Below, in pieces: positions 1-8,680 of a DNA stretch of 64,000 nucleotides (within the stretch, counting starts at the first letter, position 1; every line of letters begins with the position of its first letter). The stretch lies in NCBI RefSeq assembly GCF_034440735.1, contig NZ_CP140098.1, forward strand, positions 2,473,501-2,537,500, read 5' to 3'. The notes below the pieces were generated by a model. The model did not search any database, had not been told where the DNA came from, and saw only the letters and a list, made by a program, of their open reading frames with translations. The translations under genes and the position numbers were made by a program. The DNA comes from Deinococcus sp. AB2017081. Its GTDB lineage: Bacteria > Deinococcota > Deinococci > Deinococcales > Deinococcaceae.

Positions 1-816
1 AAGACCGGCTTCCAGTACTCACCGAACGACGCGTGGGACTACGACGGTGTGAACGAGCCGATCCTGATCGACACCATGGTGAACGGCAAGAGCACTAAGA
101 GCATCGTCAGCGCACACCGCAACGGCTACCTGTACCGGTTCGACCGCACGAACGGTGGCGTGAAGTACGTGGGCGCGAACAAGTACGTGACCGTGACCGC
201 GTACAAGGGGCTGGACAAGACCGGCCGTCCCATCTGGGATCCGCAGCACCGGCCGGATCTGGGCAAGCAGGTCAACGCGTGCCCCAGCTTCCTGGGGGGC
301 AAGAACTGGCATCCGGCCGCGTACTCCCCCCAGACCAAGCTGGTGTACATCCCCTCGAACGAGTGGTGCATGACCATCAAGGGCGCCCAGACGAAGTACG
401 CGGCCGGCGAGGCCTACGTCGGTGCCGAGTTCGAACTGAACGCCGTGCCGAACCTGAACTACGTCGGCAACCTCCAGGCCGTCGATCCTGCGACCGGCAA
501 ACAGGTCTGGAGCCAGACCTTCAAGGCCCCGCTGTGGGGCGGGGTGCTCACGACGGCCGGCGGCCTGGTCTTCACGGGCACCACGGCCGACCGCGACTTC
601 GTGGCCTTCGACGCCAGGAGCGGCAAGAAACTGTGGTCGTTCAAGACGAACTCCGGGGTGATCGGCCAGCCGATCAGCTACAGCGTGAACGGCAAGCAGT
701 ATGTGGCCGTGTTCAGCGGCTACGGCGGCGCGATCCCGCTGTGGGCCGGCCCAATGGCCCAGCTGACCAAGGACACGCCCCGCGGCGGCGTGCTGTGGGT
801 CTTCGCCTTCAACTGA
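1..816 (+). CDS. PQQ-dependent alcohol dehydrogenase, C-terminal part (5' end outside window)
   Basis: The reading frame is open from base 1, so the N-terminus lies upstream of the window. The visible 271 residues contain repeated beta-propeller blades with the tryptophan-docking pattern of quinoproteins (PNDAWDYDG near the left edge, later blades with AxDxxTGKxxW and FDARSGKKLWSF). This is the C-terminal part of a methanol/ethanol-type dehydrogenase that oxidises alcohols in the periplasm with pyrroloquinoline quinone. The downstream MoxJ-like binding protein and ABC genes fit such a locus. Substrate and metal (Ca or lanthanide) cannot be judged because the active-site half is missing. Confidence 0.9.
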   Translation, partial: KTGFQYSPNDAWDYDGVNEPILIDTMVNGKSTKSIVSAHRNGYLYRFDRTNGGVKYVGANKYVTVTAYKGLDKTGRPIWDPQHRPDLGKQVNACPSFLGGKNWHPAAYSPQTKLVYIPSNEWCMTIKGAQTKYAAGEAYVGAEFELNAVPNLNYVGNLQAVDPATGKQVWSQTFKAPLWGGVLTTAGGLVFTGTTADRDFVAFDARSGKKLWSFKTNSGVIGQPISYSVNGKQYVAVFSGYGGAIPLWAGPMAQLTKDTPRGGVLWVFAFN

Positions 817-845
817 CCCTGACGATTCCCCGGACTGGCAGGAAC

Positions 846-884
846 GGCGTGCGCGGGTGGAGGAGGACTCCACGGGCGCACGCC
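846..884 (+). terminator. Two-part hairpin between dehydrogenase and MoxJ-like gene
   Basis: Arms 846-854 and 876-884 pair perfectly over 9 bp (GGCGTGCGC/GCGCACGCC), with an inner 6-bp stem 857-862/868-873. No T-run follows, so it may be a weak terminator or a processing and stability hairpin separating the dehydrogenase message from the next gene. Confidence 0.5.
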
Positions 885-916
885 CCGTGCATTCGGGATC
901 TGCATACTGGAGAGAG

Positions 917-1795
917 ATGACACGCGCTATCACGGGCCTCGTGCTCCTGTCGCTCACCGGCGTGGGCGCGGCGCAGCAGGATCCCAACTCACCGACCAGT
1001 ACCACCGGTCTCCTGCGCAGCAGCAGCGCCATGACGTTCTGCCTCGATCAGCAGAATCCCATCTGGAAGTTCGAGCAGGACATGGCAATGGCCGTGGCCC
1101 GCTCACTGGGCCGCAAGGCGGAATTCTATCTCCACCGCACACCGCTGCCGAACCTCGATACCCCGGCGCAGCCGCTCGACCGCACCGAACTGATGCGGCT
1201 GTTCGCGCACCGCTGCGACATCTACCCCGGCCTGGTGGGGAGCACCACCCCGGCGTTCGACTATCCGGCCGATGAGCAGATGTATGCCACGCGGCCCTAC
1301 CTCAAGGTCAGCTACCTGTTCGCGAGTCGCGACAGGGCCGTGACGAATCTGGCGACGCTCCCGAAAACCCTTCCCATCAGCATGGAACGCAATGGGCTGC
1401 CCGCATACCTGATGTACACGACGCGGCGCGGTCAGTTCACGGATCGGCCTGTGAATACGGCCGGGCGGCTGGTCAGCGACCTGAGTACCGGCACGTCGAA
1501 GGTCGGGATGGTCTTCGCGTCTCAGCTGTATGGCCGCGTGCCCAGCCTGGACAAGGTCGGCCTGAGTGCCCGGCCGGTGGTCGGCCTGCCGAACATGACG
1601 TGGTATGTCATCTACGGCCTGCGCCGCGACCGCCCGAGCCTGCGCGCACAGGTGGACGGCGCGATCACCCGCCTGATCCAGCGCGGCGAGGTGCAGAAGC
1701 TGCTCGCCAAACACGGCCTGAACCGCCCCGGCATCACCCCGGCCTCGGTGGCGGATCGCCGGCCTCAGTCCGAGAGCTTCAAGGACGACGACTGA
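917..1795 (+). CDS. Quinoprotein-dehydrogenase-associated periplasmic binding protein (MoxJ/XoxJ-like)
   Basis: A 292-residue secreted protein. The start is the ATG at 917, behind a purine-rich GGAGAGAG and followed by a clear signal peptide (MTRAITGLVLLSLTGVGAAQ); the longer upstream GTG start would lie inside a hairpin. The mature part looks like a family 3 solute-binding fold: an early region on the oxidised substrate lobe, then PNMTWYVIYGLRRD and a C-terminal helix ending in LIQRGEVQKLLAKHGL. Proteins of this type next to PQQ dehydrogenases (MoxJ, XoxJ) are thought to help assemble or activate the enzyme rather than import solutes. The role here is inferred from family and position. Confidence 0.75.
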   Translation: MTRAITGLVLLSLTGVGAAQQDPNSPTSTTGLLRSSSAMTFCLDQQNPIWKFEQDMAMAVARSLGRKAEFYLHRTPLPNLDTPAQPLDRTELMRLFAHRCDIYPGLVGSTTPAFDYPADEQMYATRPYLKVSYLFASRDRAVTNLATLPKTLPISMERNGLPAYLMYTTRRGQFTDRPVNTAGRLVSDLSTGTSKVGMVFASQLYGRVPSLDKVGLSARPVVGLPNMTWYVIYGLRRDRPSLRAQVDGAITRLIQRGEVQKLLAKHGLNRPGITPASVADRRPQSESFKDDD

Positions 1796-1797
1796 CG

Positions 1798-2778
1798 GTG
1801 GGTGCGGCCAAAGTCATCGACATCCAGGGCGTGCAGCACACCTACGGGGACGTGCAGGCCCTGCGCGGCGTGTCGCTGCGGGTGCCGCGTGGCAGTTTCT
1901 TTGCGCTGCTCGGCCCGAACGGCGCGGGCAAGAGCACCCTGGTGTCGCTGATGAGCACCTTGCTGCCGCTCCAGACCGGCAGCCTGGACATCGCGGGCCT
2001 GGACGTCCGGCGACATGCGGCGGCCGTGCGGCGGCGGCTGGGGCTGGTGTTCCAGGAACCCAGCCTGGACGAGCGGCTGACCGTGCTGGAGAACCTCGAC
2101 TTTCACGGCCGCATCTACGGCCTGGGGGGCCGGGAGCGCCAGCAGCGGGCCGAACACGTGCTGGACGTGGTCGAACTGGGCGAGTGGCAGAACGCCACGG
2201 CCCGTATCCTCTCGCGCGGCATGAAGCGCCGGCTGGAGATCGCGCGGGGGGTCATGCATGACCCGGATCTGCTGATCCTGGACGAGCCGACGACCGGGCT
2301 GGATGTGCAGAGCCGCCGCGCCGTGTGGCGGTACCTGCAGGCACTCCGGCGCGAGACGGGCGTGTCCCTCCTGCTGACCACACACCAGATCGAGGAGGCC
2401 GAGGACGCGGATCTGGTCGCCATCATCGACCGGGGCGAGGTGCTGGCCTTCGGCACGCCCCAGGAGCTGCGCGCCGGCCTGGGTGGCATGGTCGTCACGC
2501 TGCGCGGCGTGCCCGATGACCTGCGCGCCGGCCTGACCGTGGGCGTGCCCGACGCGGTCGTCGAGGAGCAGGGCGACACGCTGCGCCTGCGCGTGGCCGA
2601 TCCCGCTCCGGTGCTCGCCCGCCTGGCGCCGGATCTGCCGCGTCTCTCGGGCCTGAGCGTGCAGGCGGCCAGCCTGGAGGACGTCTTCCTGAGCCTGACC
2701 GGCCGGGCACTGCGCGAGGAGCGGCCGTCGGTGGCCGCGCCCCACGCCTCCCCCACCGACGGCCGGGGATTCCGTTGA
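1798..2778 (+). CDS. ABC transporter ATP-binding protein, PQQ-alcohol-locus type
   Basis: This 326-residue ATPase has Walker A GPNGAGKST, signature LSRGMKRRLEIARG, Walker B LLILDEPTTGLD and a switch histidine in TTHQIEEAED. A C-terminal extension of about 90 residues is typical of DrrA/NodI-like ATPases that partner ABC-2 permeases. The start is GTG at 1798, 2 nt after the previous stop; longer frames upstream only shadow the preceding gene. It is coupled by a 4-nt overlap to the permease that follows. Its neighbours match the transporters found beside PQQ alcohol dehydrogenases (ped-type). The transported substrate is unknown. Confidence 0.85.
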   Translation: MGAAKVIDIQGVQHTYGDVQALRGVSLRVPRGSFFALLGPNGAGKSTLVSLMSTLLPLQTGSLDIAGLDVRRHAAAVRRRLGLVFQEPSLDERLTVLENLDFHGRIYGLGGRERQQRAEHVLDVVELGEWQNATARILSRGMKRRLEIARGVMHDPDLLILDEPTTGLDVQSRRAVWRYLQALRRETGVSLLLTTHQIEEAEDADLVAIIDRGEVLAFGTPQELRAGLGGMVVTLRGVPDDLRAGLTVGVPDAVVEEQGDTLRLRVADPAPVLARLAPDLPRLSGLSVQAASLEDVFLSLTGRALREERPSVAAPHASPTDGRGFR

Positions 2779-3608
2779 CGCGCCGGGAGTTCCAGGGCCG
2801 GACGACCGGCGCCCGGTACTACGCCGCGTGCCTGTATGCGATCTGGTCGCGCGAGGTCAAACGCAGCGTCCGCGAGAGCGGGCAGCTGGTGGGCGCGTTC
2901 TCCCGGCCACTGCTGTGGGTGATCATCTTCGGGGTGGGCCTGACCCCCTACTTCCGCACAGGGCTGCGCGAGACGACCTTCGTGGTGCCGTTCACCTACA
3001 TGCAGTACATCTTTCCTGCCGTCGTGGTGCTGAACATCCTGTACCCCAGCATCCAGTCGGCGGTCAGCCTGATCTACGACCGGCAGTTCGGGTTCTTCCG
3101 CGAGGTCTTCGCGTCGCCGGTGCCGCGCAGCGCCGTGTTCTTCGGGAAACTGCTGGGCGGCGCGACGGTCGCCACGCTGCAGGGCGGGCTGGTGCTCCTG
3201 CTGGGGCCGTATGTGGACGTGCCGATCCCGCCGTCGATCCTGCCGGGCGTGCTGGGCACCATGTTCCTGGTGTCGCTGTCGTTCACGGCGGTGGGGCTGC
3301 TGATCGCGGGCCGTCTGAAGTCCTTCGAGGGCTTCGGGGTGTTCTCCAACGCGCTGATCCTGCCGCTGTACTTCCTGGCGAGCAGCGTCTTCCCGCTCGA
3401 TCCCAGCCTGAGCGTGCAGCAGCAGCAGCAGGTGTTCCCGCCGTGGCTGGTGCTGCTGGTGCGCGCCAATCCCCTGACCTACGCGATTGACCTGCTGCGG
3501 CACTTCATCATCGACTACCACGAACATCCCCTGGGGCTGGACGTGGCGGTGGTGGTCACGCTGGCGGTGGTGGCGTGCACGCTGTCATACCGGGAGTTCC
3601 GGCGGTGA
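2775..3608 (+). CDS. ABC-2 type permease, PQQ-alcohol-locus type
   Basis: A 277-residue membrane protein with about six hydrophobic segments and the ABC-2 fold: an N-terminal amphipathic stretch before SRPLLWVIIFGVG, a central loop SLIYDRQFGFFREVFASPV (the coupling region typical of NodJ/DrrB permeases) and a C-terminal RANPLTYAIDLLRH motif. It starts at TTG 2775, overlapping the ATPase stop, so the two are translationally coupled. Together they would form an exporter-type complex in the inner membrane. Such permeases do not normally need binding proteins, which makes the flanking binding proteins noteworthy. Confidence 0.85.
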   Translation: MTRREFQGRTTGARYYAACLYAIWSREVKRSVRESGQLVGAFSRPLLWVIIFGVGLTPYFRTGLRETTFVVPFTYMQYIFPAVVVLNILYPSIQSAVSLIYDRQFGFFREVFASPVPRSAVFFGKLLGGATVATLQGGLVLLLGPYVDVPIPPSILPGVLGTMFLVSLSFTAVGLLIAGRLKSFEGFGVFSNALILPLYFLASSVFPLDPSLSVQQQQQVFPPWLVLLVRANPLTYAIDLLRHFIIDYHEHPLGLDVAVVVTLAVVACTLSYREFRR

Positions 3609-4375
3609 GCCGCCCGCCGGCCCCGCCCCCCGTGCGCCGGCGCTGGCGGCCATCCGGCAGCACGGTGTTCATCGTGCTGGGGGTGCTGTCATACCTCGCG
3701 CTGCGCGAGCTCCCGCCGGACAACTCGCTGGCGCGGGTGAAGGCGGCGGGCGTGCTCAACGTGTGTCTCCCGTCCACGTTGCCACCCTTCGTGAGCAGCG
3801 ATGGGAGCGCGGCGACCGGCACCGAGGCGGCCATGATCGAGCGGGTGGCCCGGCGGATCGGGGTACCGGTCGGCTGGAACGTCCAGGCCGCGTGGGGCAC
3901 GTCGCCCGATCCTGTCGACTGGGGCGTGCGGCCGGAGTCGTGCGACATGCTCGCCGGGGGGATCGTCAGCACCGCCGAGACGCAGGGACTGATGCAGGTG
4001 CTGCCGTACACGCGCAGCGGCTGGGCCCAGCTCACGACCACGGCCACCCCCCGTCACCTGGCCGTGCTGACGAACCACTGGGGCCTCGCGGCCGACGACG
4101 CCTTCGGGTGGGCCGACACCCGCGATCTCGACTTTGTGGCCGTCGCGTCGGCCCAGGAAGCGCTCACTGCGCTGCAGTCCGGCGAACGCGACAGCGTGCT
4201 GGGGCTGGCCGCCGAGGTGGCCTGGCTCCGGGATCGGCTGCCGGGCAGTACCGTGCGGACGGTGGACGACCTGCCGGTGCAGACGCTGGCCCTGGGCATG
4301 TGGAAGAACAACATCACCCTGAAGCGGGTCGTGACGGCCGAACTGAAGCTTCACAGCAGATTTCAGGGATATTGA
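3605..4375 (+). CDS. Second periplasmic binding protein of the PQQ locus, apparently C-terminally truncated
   Basis: 256 residues from GTG 3605, which overlaps the permease stop by 4 nt. An N-terminal hydrophobic anchor (TVFIVLGVLSYLAL) precedes a family 3 binding-protein domain starting VKAAGVLNVCLPSTLPPF. It continues to residues near ALGMWKNNITLKR and then ends abruptly in LKLHSRFQGY. The stop codon lies in a near-perfect 18-bp inverted repeat (4361-4399), and the usual C-terminal helices of such proteins appear to be missing, so the gene may have been shortened. Function is probably periplasmic, with the dehydrogenase or ABC complex; this is inference. Confidence 0.65.
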   Translation: MSRPPAPPPVRRRWRPSGSTVFIVLGVLSYLALRELPPDNSLARVKAAGVLNVCLPSTLPPFVSSDGSAATGTEAAMIERVARRIGVPVGWNVQAAWGTSPDPVDWGVRPESCDMLAGGIVSTAETQGLMQVLPYTRSGWAQLTTTATPRHLAVLTNHWGLAADDAFGWADTRDLDFVAVASAQEALTALQSGERDSVLGLAAEVAWLRDRLPGSTVRTVDDLPVQTLALGMWKNNITLKRVVTAELKLHSRFQGY

Positions 4376-4399
4376 GGGTTGCCCTCAATGTCTCTGAAA
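4361..4399 (+). repeat. Near-perfect 18-bp inverted repeat across the binding-protein stop codon
   Basis: Arms 4361-4378 and 4382-4399 pair over 18 positions with only two non-Watson-Crick positions, around a 3-nt loop (TTG). The stop codon 4373-4375 is in the left arm. There is no T-run. It could be a terminator, or the edge of a small repeat element inserted into the gene. Confidence 0.7.
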
Positions 4400-4705
4400 C
4401 GAGTGGAGCGAGTTGCTGACAGGGCACCGGTCGGAAGTGGAGCCCTGGGGCATTTCCTGAGCCCCTGGGCGGAACTGGAAACCGCAGTCAGACGCCGCGA
4501 CGTTGAACGCTCTGCAGCCCTGCCGCCGGCGAGGGTTGAGCGGCGATCCGTGAAGGGTTCATCTGGTCAAGACAGTTGCCGGTGCCACGGCCCGAATTTA
4601 TGTAAGGTGTACACTCGGTGAAAGCTGGGATGTCATCCCGGCGGATTTCTGCGGGCGGTGACCACTCCCACCTCTGCTCGTGAATCTGTTCACAGGAGAT
4701 ACCGA
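4376..4705. other. 330-bp non-coding gap before NDH-2
   Basis: I find no convincing gene here. An 80-codon frame (4379-4621) starts inside the hairpin and has no recognisable features. The gap holds the right arm of the hairpin, a stretch less GC-rich than its flanks with repeated GAGT/GAGC words around 4400-4420, and the promoter at 4576-4604. Confidence 0.5.
4576..4604 (+). promoter_or_regulatory. Sigma-70-like promoter of NDH-2 gene
   Basis: TTGCCG at 4576-4581 and TATGTA at 4599-4604 are separated by 17 bp. The start codon is about 100 nt downstream, leaving a real leader with a good ribosome site AGGAGA at 4694-4699. Confidence 0.5.
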
Positions 4706-5845
<1,140 letters not shown>

Positions 5846-5860
5846 AGTTCACACCATCCT

Positions 5861-5892
5861 GGGGCCGGAGCTGACCGCTCCGGCCCTTTCTG
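5861..5892 (+). terminator. Terminator of NDH-2 gene
   Basis: A 10-bp perfect stem (5862-5871 with 5877-5886) and 5-nt loop are followed by TTTCT. It can also serve the convergent gene on the minus strand. Confidence 0.8.
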
Positions 5893-6543
5893 TCATGGCT
5901 CCAGCCACGGGAAGCCCCACGGCTCGCGCCGCGCCCGCTCCCGGATCACCGCCGTGTCGTGGACACGCAACGGCAGCGGGAAGTCCGTCGGGGCGACCGG
6001 CACGGCCAGCAGGGGCCGTACCGCGACCGGAGAAATCCAGTGCGCCTCCTGCACCTCGCCCAGTCCGGGGTGGCAGTAGGGCGGTGACGGTTCGAAGCCC
6101 GCGGCATCCAGCGCGTAGACCGTGCCGGGGGCGAGCAGGGCTCGGCCGTCGGTGTGCCCCGACCCGTCCATGCCCACGGACATGAAGTAGCGCATGGCCG
6201 ACCAGCCGTCGCCGACCCGCTGGCGCAGGCCCATGTCCATCAGGCCGGTCACGCGGGGGCCGCGCAGGGCGTACATCATGGCCCACACGCCGTCGGAGGT
6301 CGCGTACACGCCGATGCGGTTGCTGAAGTCGTCCGGCTGCCCGTAGTCCTTGACCTGCGGTTCGAGTTGTGTGAGCCCGCCGTCGCGCGAGCCGTGCAAC
6401 AGCACCCCCTGGGCCTCCAGCCAGCGCAGGAAGCGCCAGCGGGGCACCTCCGGGGGCACGCGGGTCGGATCGCGGGCCTCCCAGGCGTCGGCGTACGTGT
6501 CCGCCTCGATCTCGGTCAGGAGGCACGCGGGGCATTCCAGCAT
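5893..6543 (-). CDS. Conserved hypothetical protein
   Basis: About 216 residues from the ATG at 6543; longer starts exist at 6588 and 6621 but give an unlikely Cys/Arg-rich N-terminus. The N-terminal MLECPACLLTEIEADTYADA has a CxxC pair that could bind a metal. The rest is a soluble alpha/beta protein with GVYATSDGVWAMMYALRG and a HWISP segment. I recognise no domain and see no signal peptide or membrane segment. The gene lies convergent to ndh and divergent from padR; its promoter would fall close to the padR operator region. Confidence 0.6.
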   Translation of the reverse strand: MLECPACLLTEIEADTYADAWEARDPTRVPPEVPRWRFLRWLEAQGVLLHGSRDGGLTQLEPQVKDYGQPDDFSNRIGVYATSDGVWAMMYALRGPRVTGLMDMGLRQRVGDGWSAMRYFMSVGMDGSGHTDGRALLAPGTVYALDAAGFEPSPPYCHPGLGEVQEAHWISPVAVRPLLAVPVAPTDFPLPLRVHDTAVIRERARREPWGFPWLEP

Positions 6544-6598
6544 CCAGGGCAGCACAAGGCATGATGGCCCAGAACAGCGGCGGAGCATGCCCTTACTA

Positions 6599-6657
6599 CC
6601 CAGACAGACTGGGCTTGACAAACACCCAACCCAGACAGACTATGTAGACAGACATAG
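6599..6657 (+). promoter_or_regulatory. PadR-type operator and promoter region
   Basis: The 12-bp word CCCAGACAGACT occurs at 6599-6610 and 6630-6641. The second copy runs into the inverted repeat CTATGT-N6-ACATAG at 6640-6657, whose core ATGT...ACAT resembles the known PadR operator, although the PadR consensus spacer is 8. A -35-like TTGACA is at 6615-6620, and the palindrome covers the likely -10 area. This suggests autorepression. Confidence 0.55.
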
Positions 6658-6727
6658 CTATGCAGGGGCGGCAACCGCGCGGGACGCCACTCGGCCGACG
6701 CCCCACCCCTCTAACCCCGGAGGCCCC

Positions 6728-7057
6728 ATGAACCCCGACCTGCTGCGCGGCAACCTCGACCTGATCCTCCTGACCATCCTCGAACACCAGCCCCTCTACG
6801 GCTTCGCCATCATCCAGGCCGCGAAGGAGCGCACCGGGGGCTACTTCGACTTCAAGGAGGGCAGCCTGTATCCCGCCCTGCACCGGCTGGAGGGCGAGGG
6901 CCTGCTCGGCGCGCTGATCGGCGAGCCCGGCCGCAACGGAAAACCGCGCAAGTACTACGCGATCACCGACCGGGGCCGCGAGGCGCTGAGCGCCAAACGC
7001 CAGGAATTCGCCGCGTTCACCGGGGCCGTCCACCAGCTCGGCGGGAACGGCGCATGA
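6728..7057 (+). CDS. PadR family transcriptional regulator
   Basis: 109 residues from ATG 6728, with GGAGG at 6718-6722. This is a compact PadR winged helix: N-terminal NLDLILLTILEHQPLYGFAI, recognition region FKEGSLYPALHRLEGEGLL and the beta-wing GKPRKYYAITDRGR. Minimal PadR proteins like this commonly repress their own operon, whose second gene encodes a membrane protein. The ATGA overlap with the next gene and the palindrome upstream fit that model. The inducing signal is unknown. Confidence 0.92.
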   Translation: MNPDLLRGNLDLILLTILEHQPLYGFAIIQAAKERTGGYFDFKEGSLYPALHRLEGEGLLGALIGEPGRNGKPRKYYAITDRGREALSAKRQEFAAFTGAVHQLGGNGA

Positions 7058-8190
7058 CCACGTCCGCCGCGACCGCGCCCCGCGCCCTGACCACGTACCT
7101 GCGCCGCGCCACGTGGGGCCTCCCGCCCGCCCGGCAGCAGGAACTGTGGGACGAACTCGAAGAACACGTCCTCACGCGCACCGACCACCTGACCCTCACC
7201 GGCCTCTCCCCCACCCAGGCCATGACCCAGGCGATCCACGAACTGGGCCCCCCCACCCGCGTGACCCTGGGCATGGCGAAGGTCTACACCATGCCAAAAC
7301 TCCTGCTTGCCGCCGGAACCCTCGCCCTTGCCGTCAGCGCCGGACTGTACGCGCTGGCGGGAGGTGGCGGGCCGACAATAACGCTGCCAGTGTTCAACGG
7401 CAAATTGCCCAAGCCGTCCTGTGTGACAGGAACAGTACCTTCTGCAGATTCTGTTGATATCATCAGCAGCGGTAAGGAAGACGGCATCACCTGCTACATC
7501 GTCAAGAATCAGCCGACAGACCCCATTCTTTACTCTGAACCAAGAACATATGTCAGCGAACAGACTGCCATCTCTCTCGCGAAAGCCTTGAACTTGTCGG
7601 CCACTGTCGGCAGCGATGGATTCATCAGAGTTTTCAAGTCAGACGGCCGCGAACACATGACTTGGCGAACCGACGGCGTGAAGGATGGAGCTCGATACTT
7701 TTCCATAGGGCTCATCACGAGACTGATCAGGCTGAACTCGTCGGTCAGCCTCTCGGGCTATGACACTCCATCGATCCGCACGTCCAAAGCGACCTACGCC
7801 CTCGGTCACATCTCCGGACACGACCTTTATCAGGACGTCGCATTCGATTTCCTCAATCAGGTCAGTCCGGCCTCAGAGACCCAGTTTGGCGGAGTGGCCC
7901 AGTACACCCATCGGATAAGAACGTCATTGCCCACAGGCGAGGTGGTGATGCTCCTGACCCAACGGAAGAAGCAGTACACCGCTGACTATGCGCCGGTAGG
8001 TGAGAATGGCGTGGTCACGATCAAGTCCTACTCACCGCACGTCTCTTTCACAGCTGACCCCAGCGTCATCAGTCAGGCACCACGAGACGGCGTGTTCAAA
8101 GCCATTCTCGTCCGGGTGTCCAACCTTCCCCTCGATAACCTCAAATCCGGCATCTTCGTCCCGGCTCAGGCCACCTCCGACGCCCGCTAG
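7054..8190 (+). CDS. PadR-linked membrane protein with permease-prefix-like N-terminus
   Basis: 378 residues, coupled to padR by a 4-nt ATGA overlap. Residues 1-75 (LTTYLRRATWGLPPARQQEL ... LSPTQAMTQAIHELG) look like the short helical prefix domain found in proteins encoded next to PadR regulators. One transmembrane helix follows (LLLAAGTLALAVSAGLYALA), then about 270 residues predicted to be extracytoplasmic. That outer part is coded by distinctly A+T-richer DNA with rarer codons, unlike its neighbours, and contains two cysteines near its start. I recognise no outer domain; a sensor or envelope-stress role is only a guess. Confidence 0.75.
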   Translation: MTTSAATAPRALTTYLRRATWGLPPARQQELWDELEEHVLTRTDHLTLTGLSPTQAMTQAIHELGPPTRVTLGMAKVYTMPKLLLAAGTLALAVSAGLYALAGGGGPTITLPVFNGKLPKPSCVTGTVPSADSVDIISSGKEDGITCYIVKNQPTDPILYSEPRTYVSEQTAISLAKALNLSATVGSDGFIRVFKSDGREHMTWRTDGVKDGARYFSIGLITRLIRLNSSVSLSGYDTPSIRTSKATYALGHISGHDLYQDVAFDFLNQVSPASETQFGGVAQYTHRIRTSLPTGEVVMLLTQRKKQYTADYAPVGENGVVTIKSYSPHVSFTADPSVISQAPRDGVFKAILVRVSNLPLDNLKSGIFVPAQATSDAR

Positions 8191-8645
8191 ATACCGTCCT
8201 CGCCGCGCCCGGCCCATTCTTCCAGTAGGTACTGGAGTCTGGTCTGGGCGTTGTCCTGGCTGCCGTACACGCTGCGGAGCAGCTCTCCGCCGGGCGCGAA
8301 CGCGAACCAGTGCGGCGTGCCCTCGATGTGCCACGCGCGGGCGATCCCGCCGTCCAGATCGAGGGCGACGGGGAACGGGAGTTTCGCGTAGTCGGCGGCG
8401 AACTTCACGAGGGTGGGCACGACGCCTTCCCGTGGCAGCAGCCGGTGGCCCAGGCTGGTGTGCAGGGCCAACAGGGTTACGGCATCGCCAAATTCGGCGT
8501 GCAGGCGCTTGAGGAAGGGAATCCCGCGTGAGACGCACCCGGGGCATTCGAGGTTGAAGACCATGACGAGGCCCGGCCGTGTCCACGTGGCGGGCGGGGG
8601 GACGGGGTCGCCGTGCACGAAGTCGGGGGGCGGGGGCCAGTCCAT
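8187..8645 (-). CDS. Thioredoxin-like (TlpA/redoxin family) protein
   Basis: 152 residues without a signal peptide. The fold is thioredoxin-like, with CPGC in VFNLECPGCVSRGIPF as the likely redox pair, and cis-Pro in IEGTPHWFAF. The product may be a cytoplasmic thiol-disulfide reductase. The ATG at 8645 has TACGCT 7 nt upstream, so translation is probably leaderless. Its 3' end overlaps the convergent padR-linked gene by 4 nt. Confidence 0.8.
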   Translation of the reverse strand: MDWPPPPDFVHGDPVPPPATWTRPGLVMVFNLECPGCVSRGIPFLKRLHAEFGDAVTLLALHTSLGHRLLPREGVVPTLVKFAADYAKLPFPVALDLDGGIARAWHIEGTPHWFAFAPGGELLRSVYGSQDNAQTRLQYLLEEWAGRGEDGI

Positions 8646-8652
8646 ACCCCGT

Positions 8653-8673
8653 AGCGTACGCGGGCCGTATCCT
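8653..8673. promoter_or_regulatory. Back-to-back leaderless -10 boxes
   Basis: On the minus strand TACGCT (8658-8653) is 7 nt from the ATG at 8645. On the plus strand TATCCT (8668-8673) is 7 nt from the ATG at 8681. Both divergent promoters sit in a 35-bp gap, so the RNA polymerase footprints must overlap. Confidence 0.65.
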
Positions 8674-8680
8674 GGGCGGC

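Noticed and set aside
4379..4621. 80-codon frame after the second binding protein
   Set aside because: It begins in the hairpin, has no ribosome site and its residues show no recognisable pattern.
6615..6646. Promoter for PadR using TTGACA and TATGTA
   Set aside because: The spacer would be 20 bp, too long for a standard promoter; I record only the operator repeat and the -35-like box.
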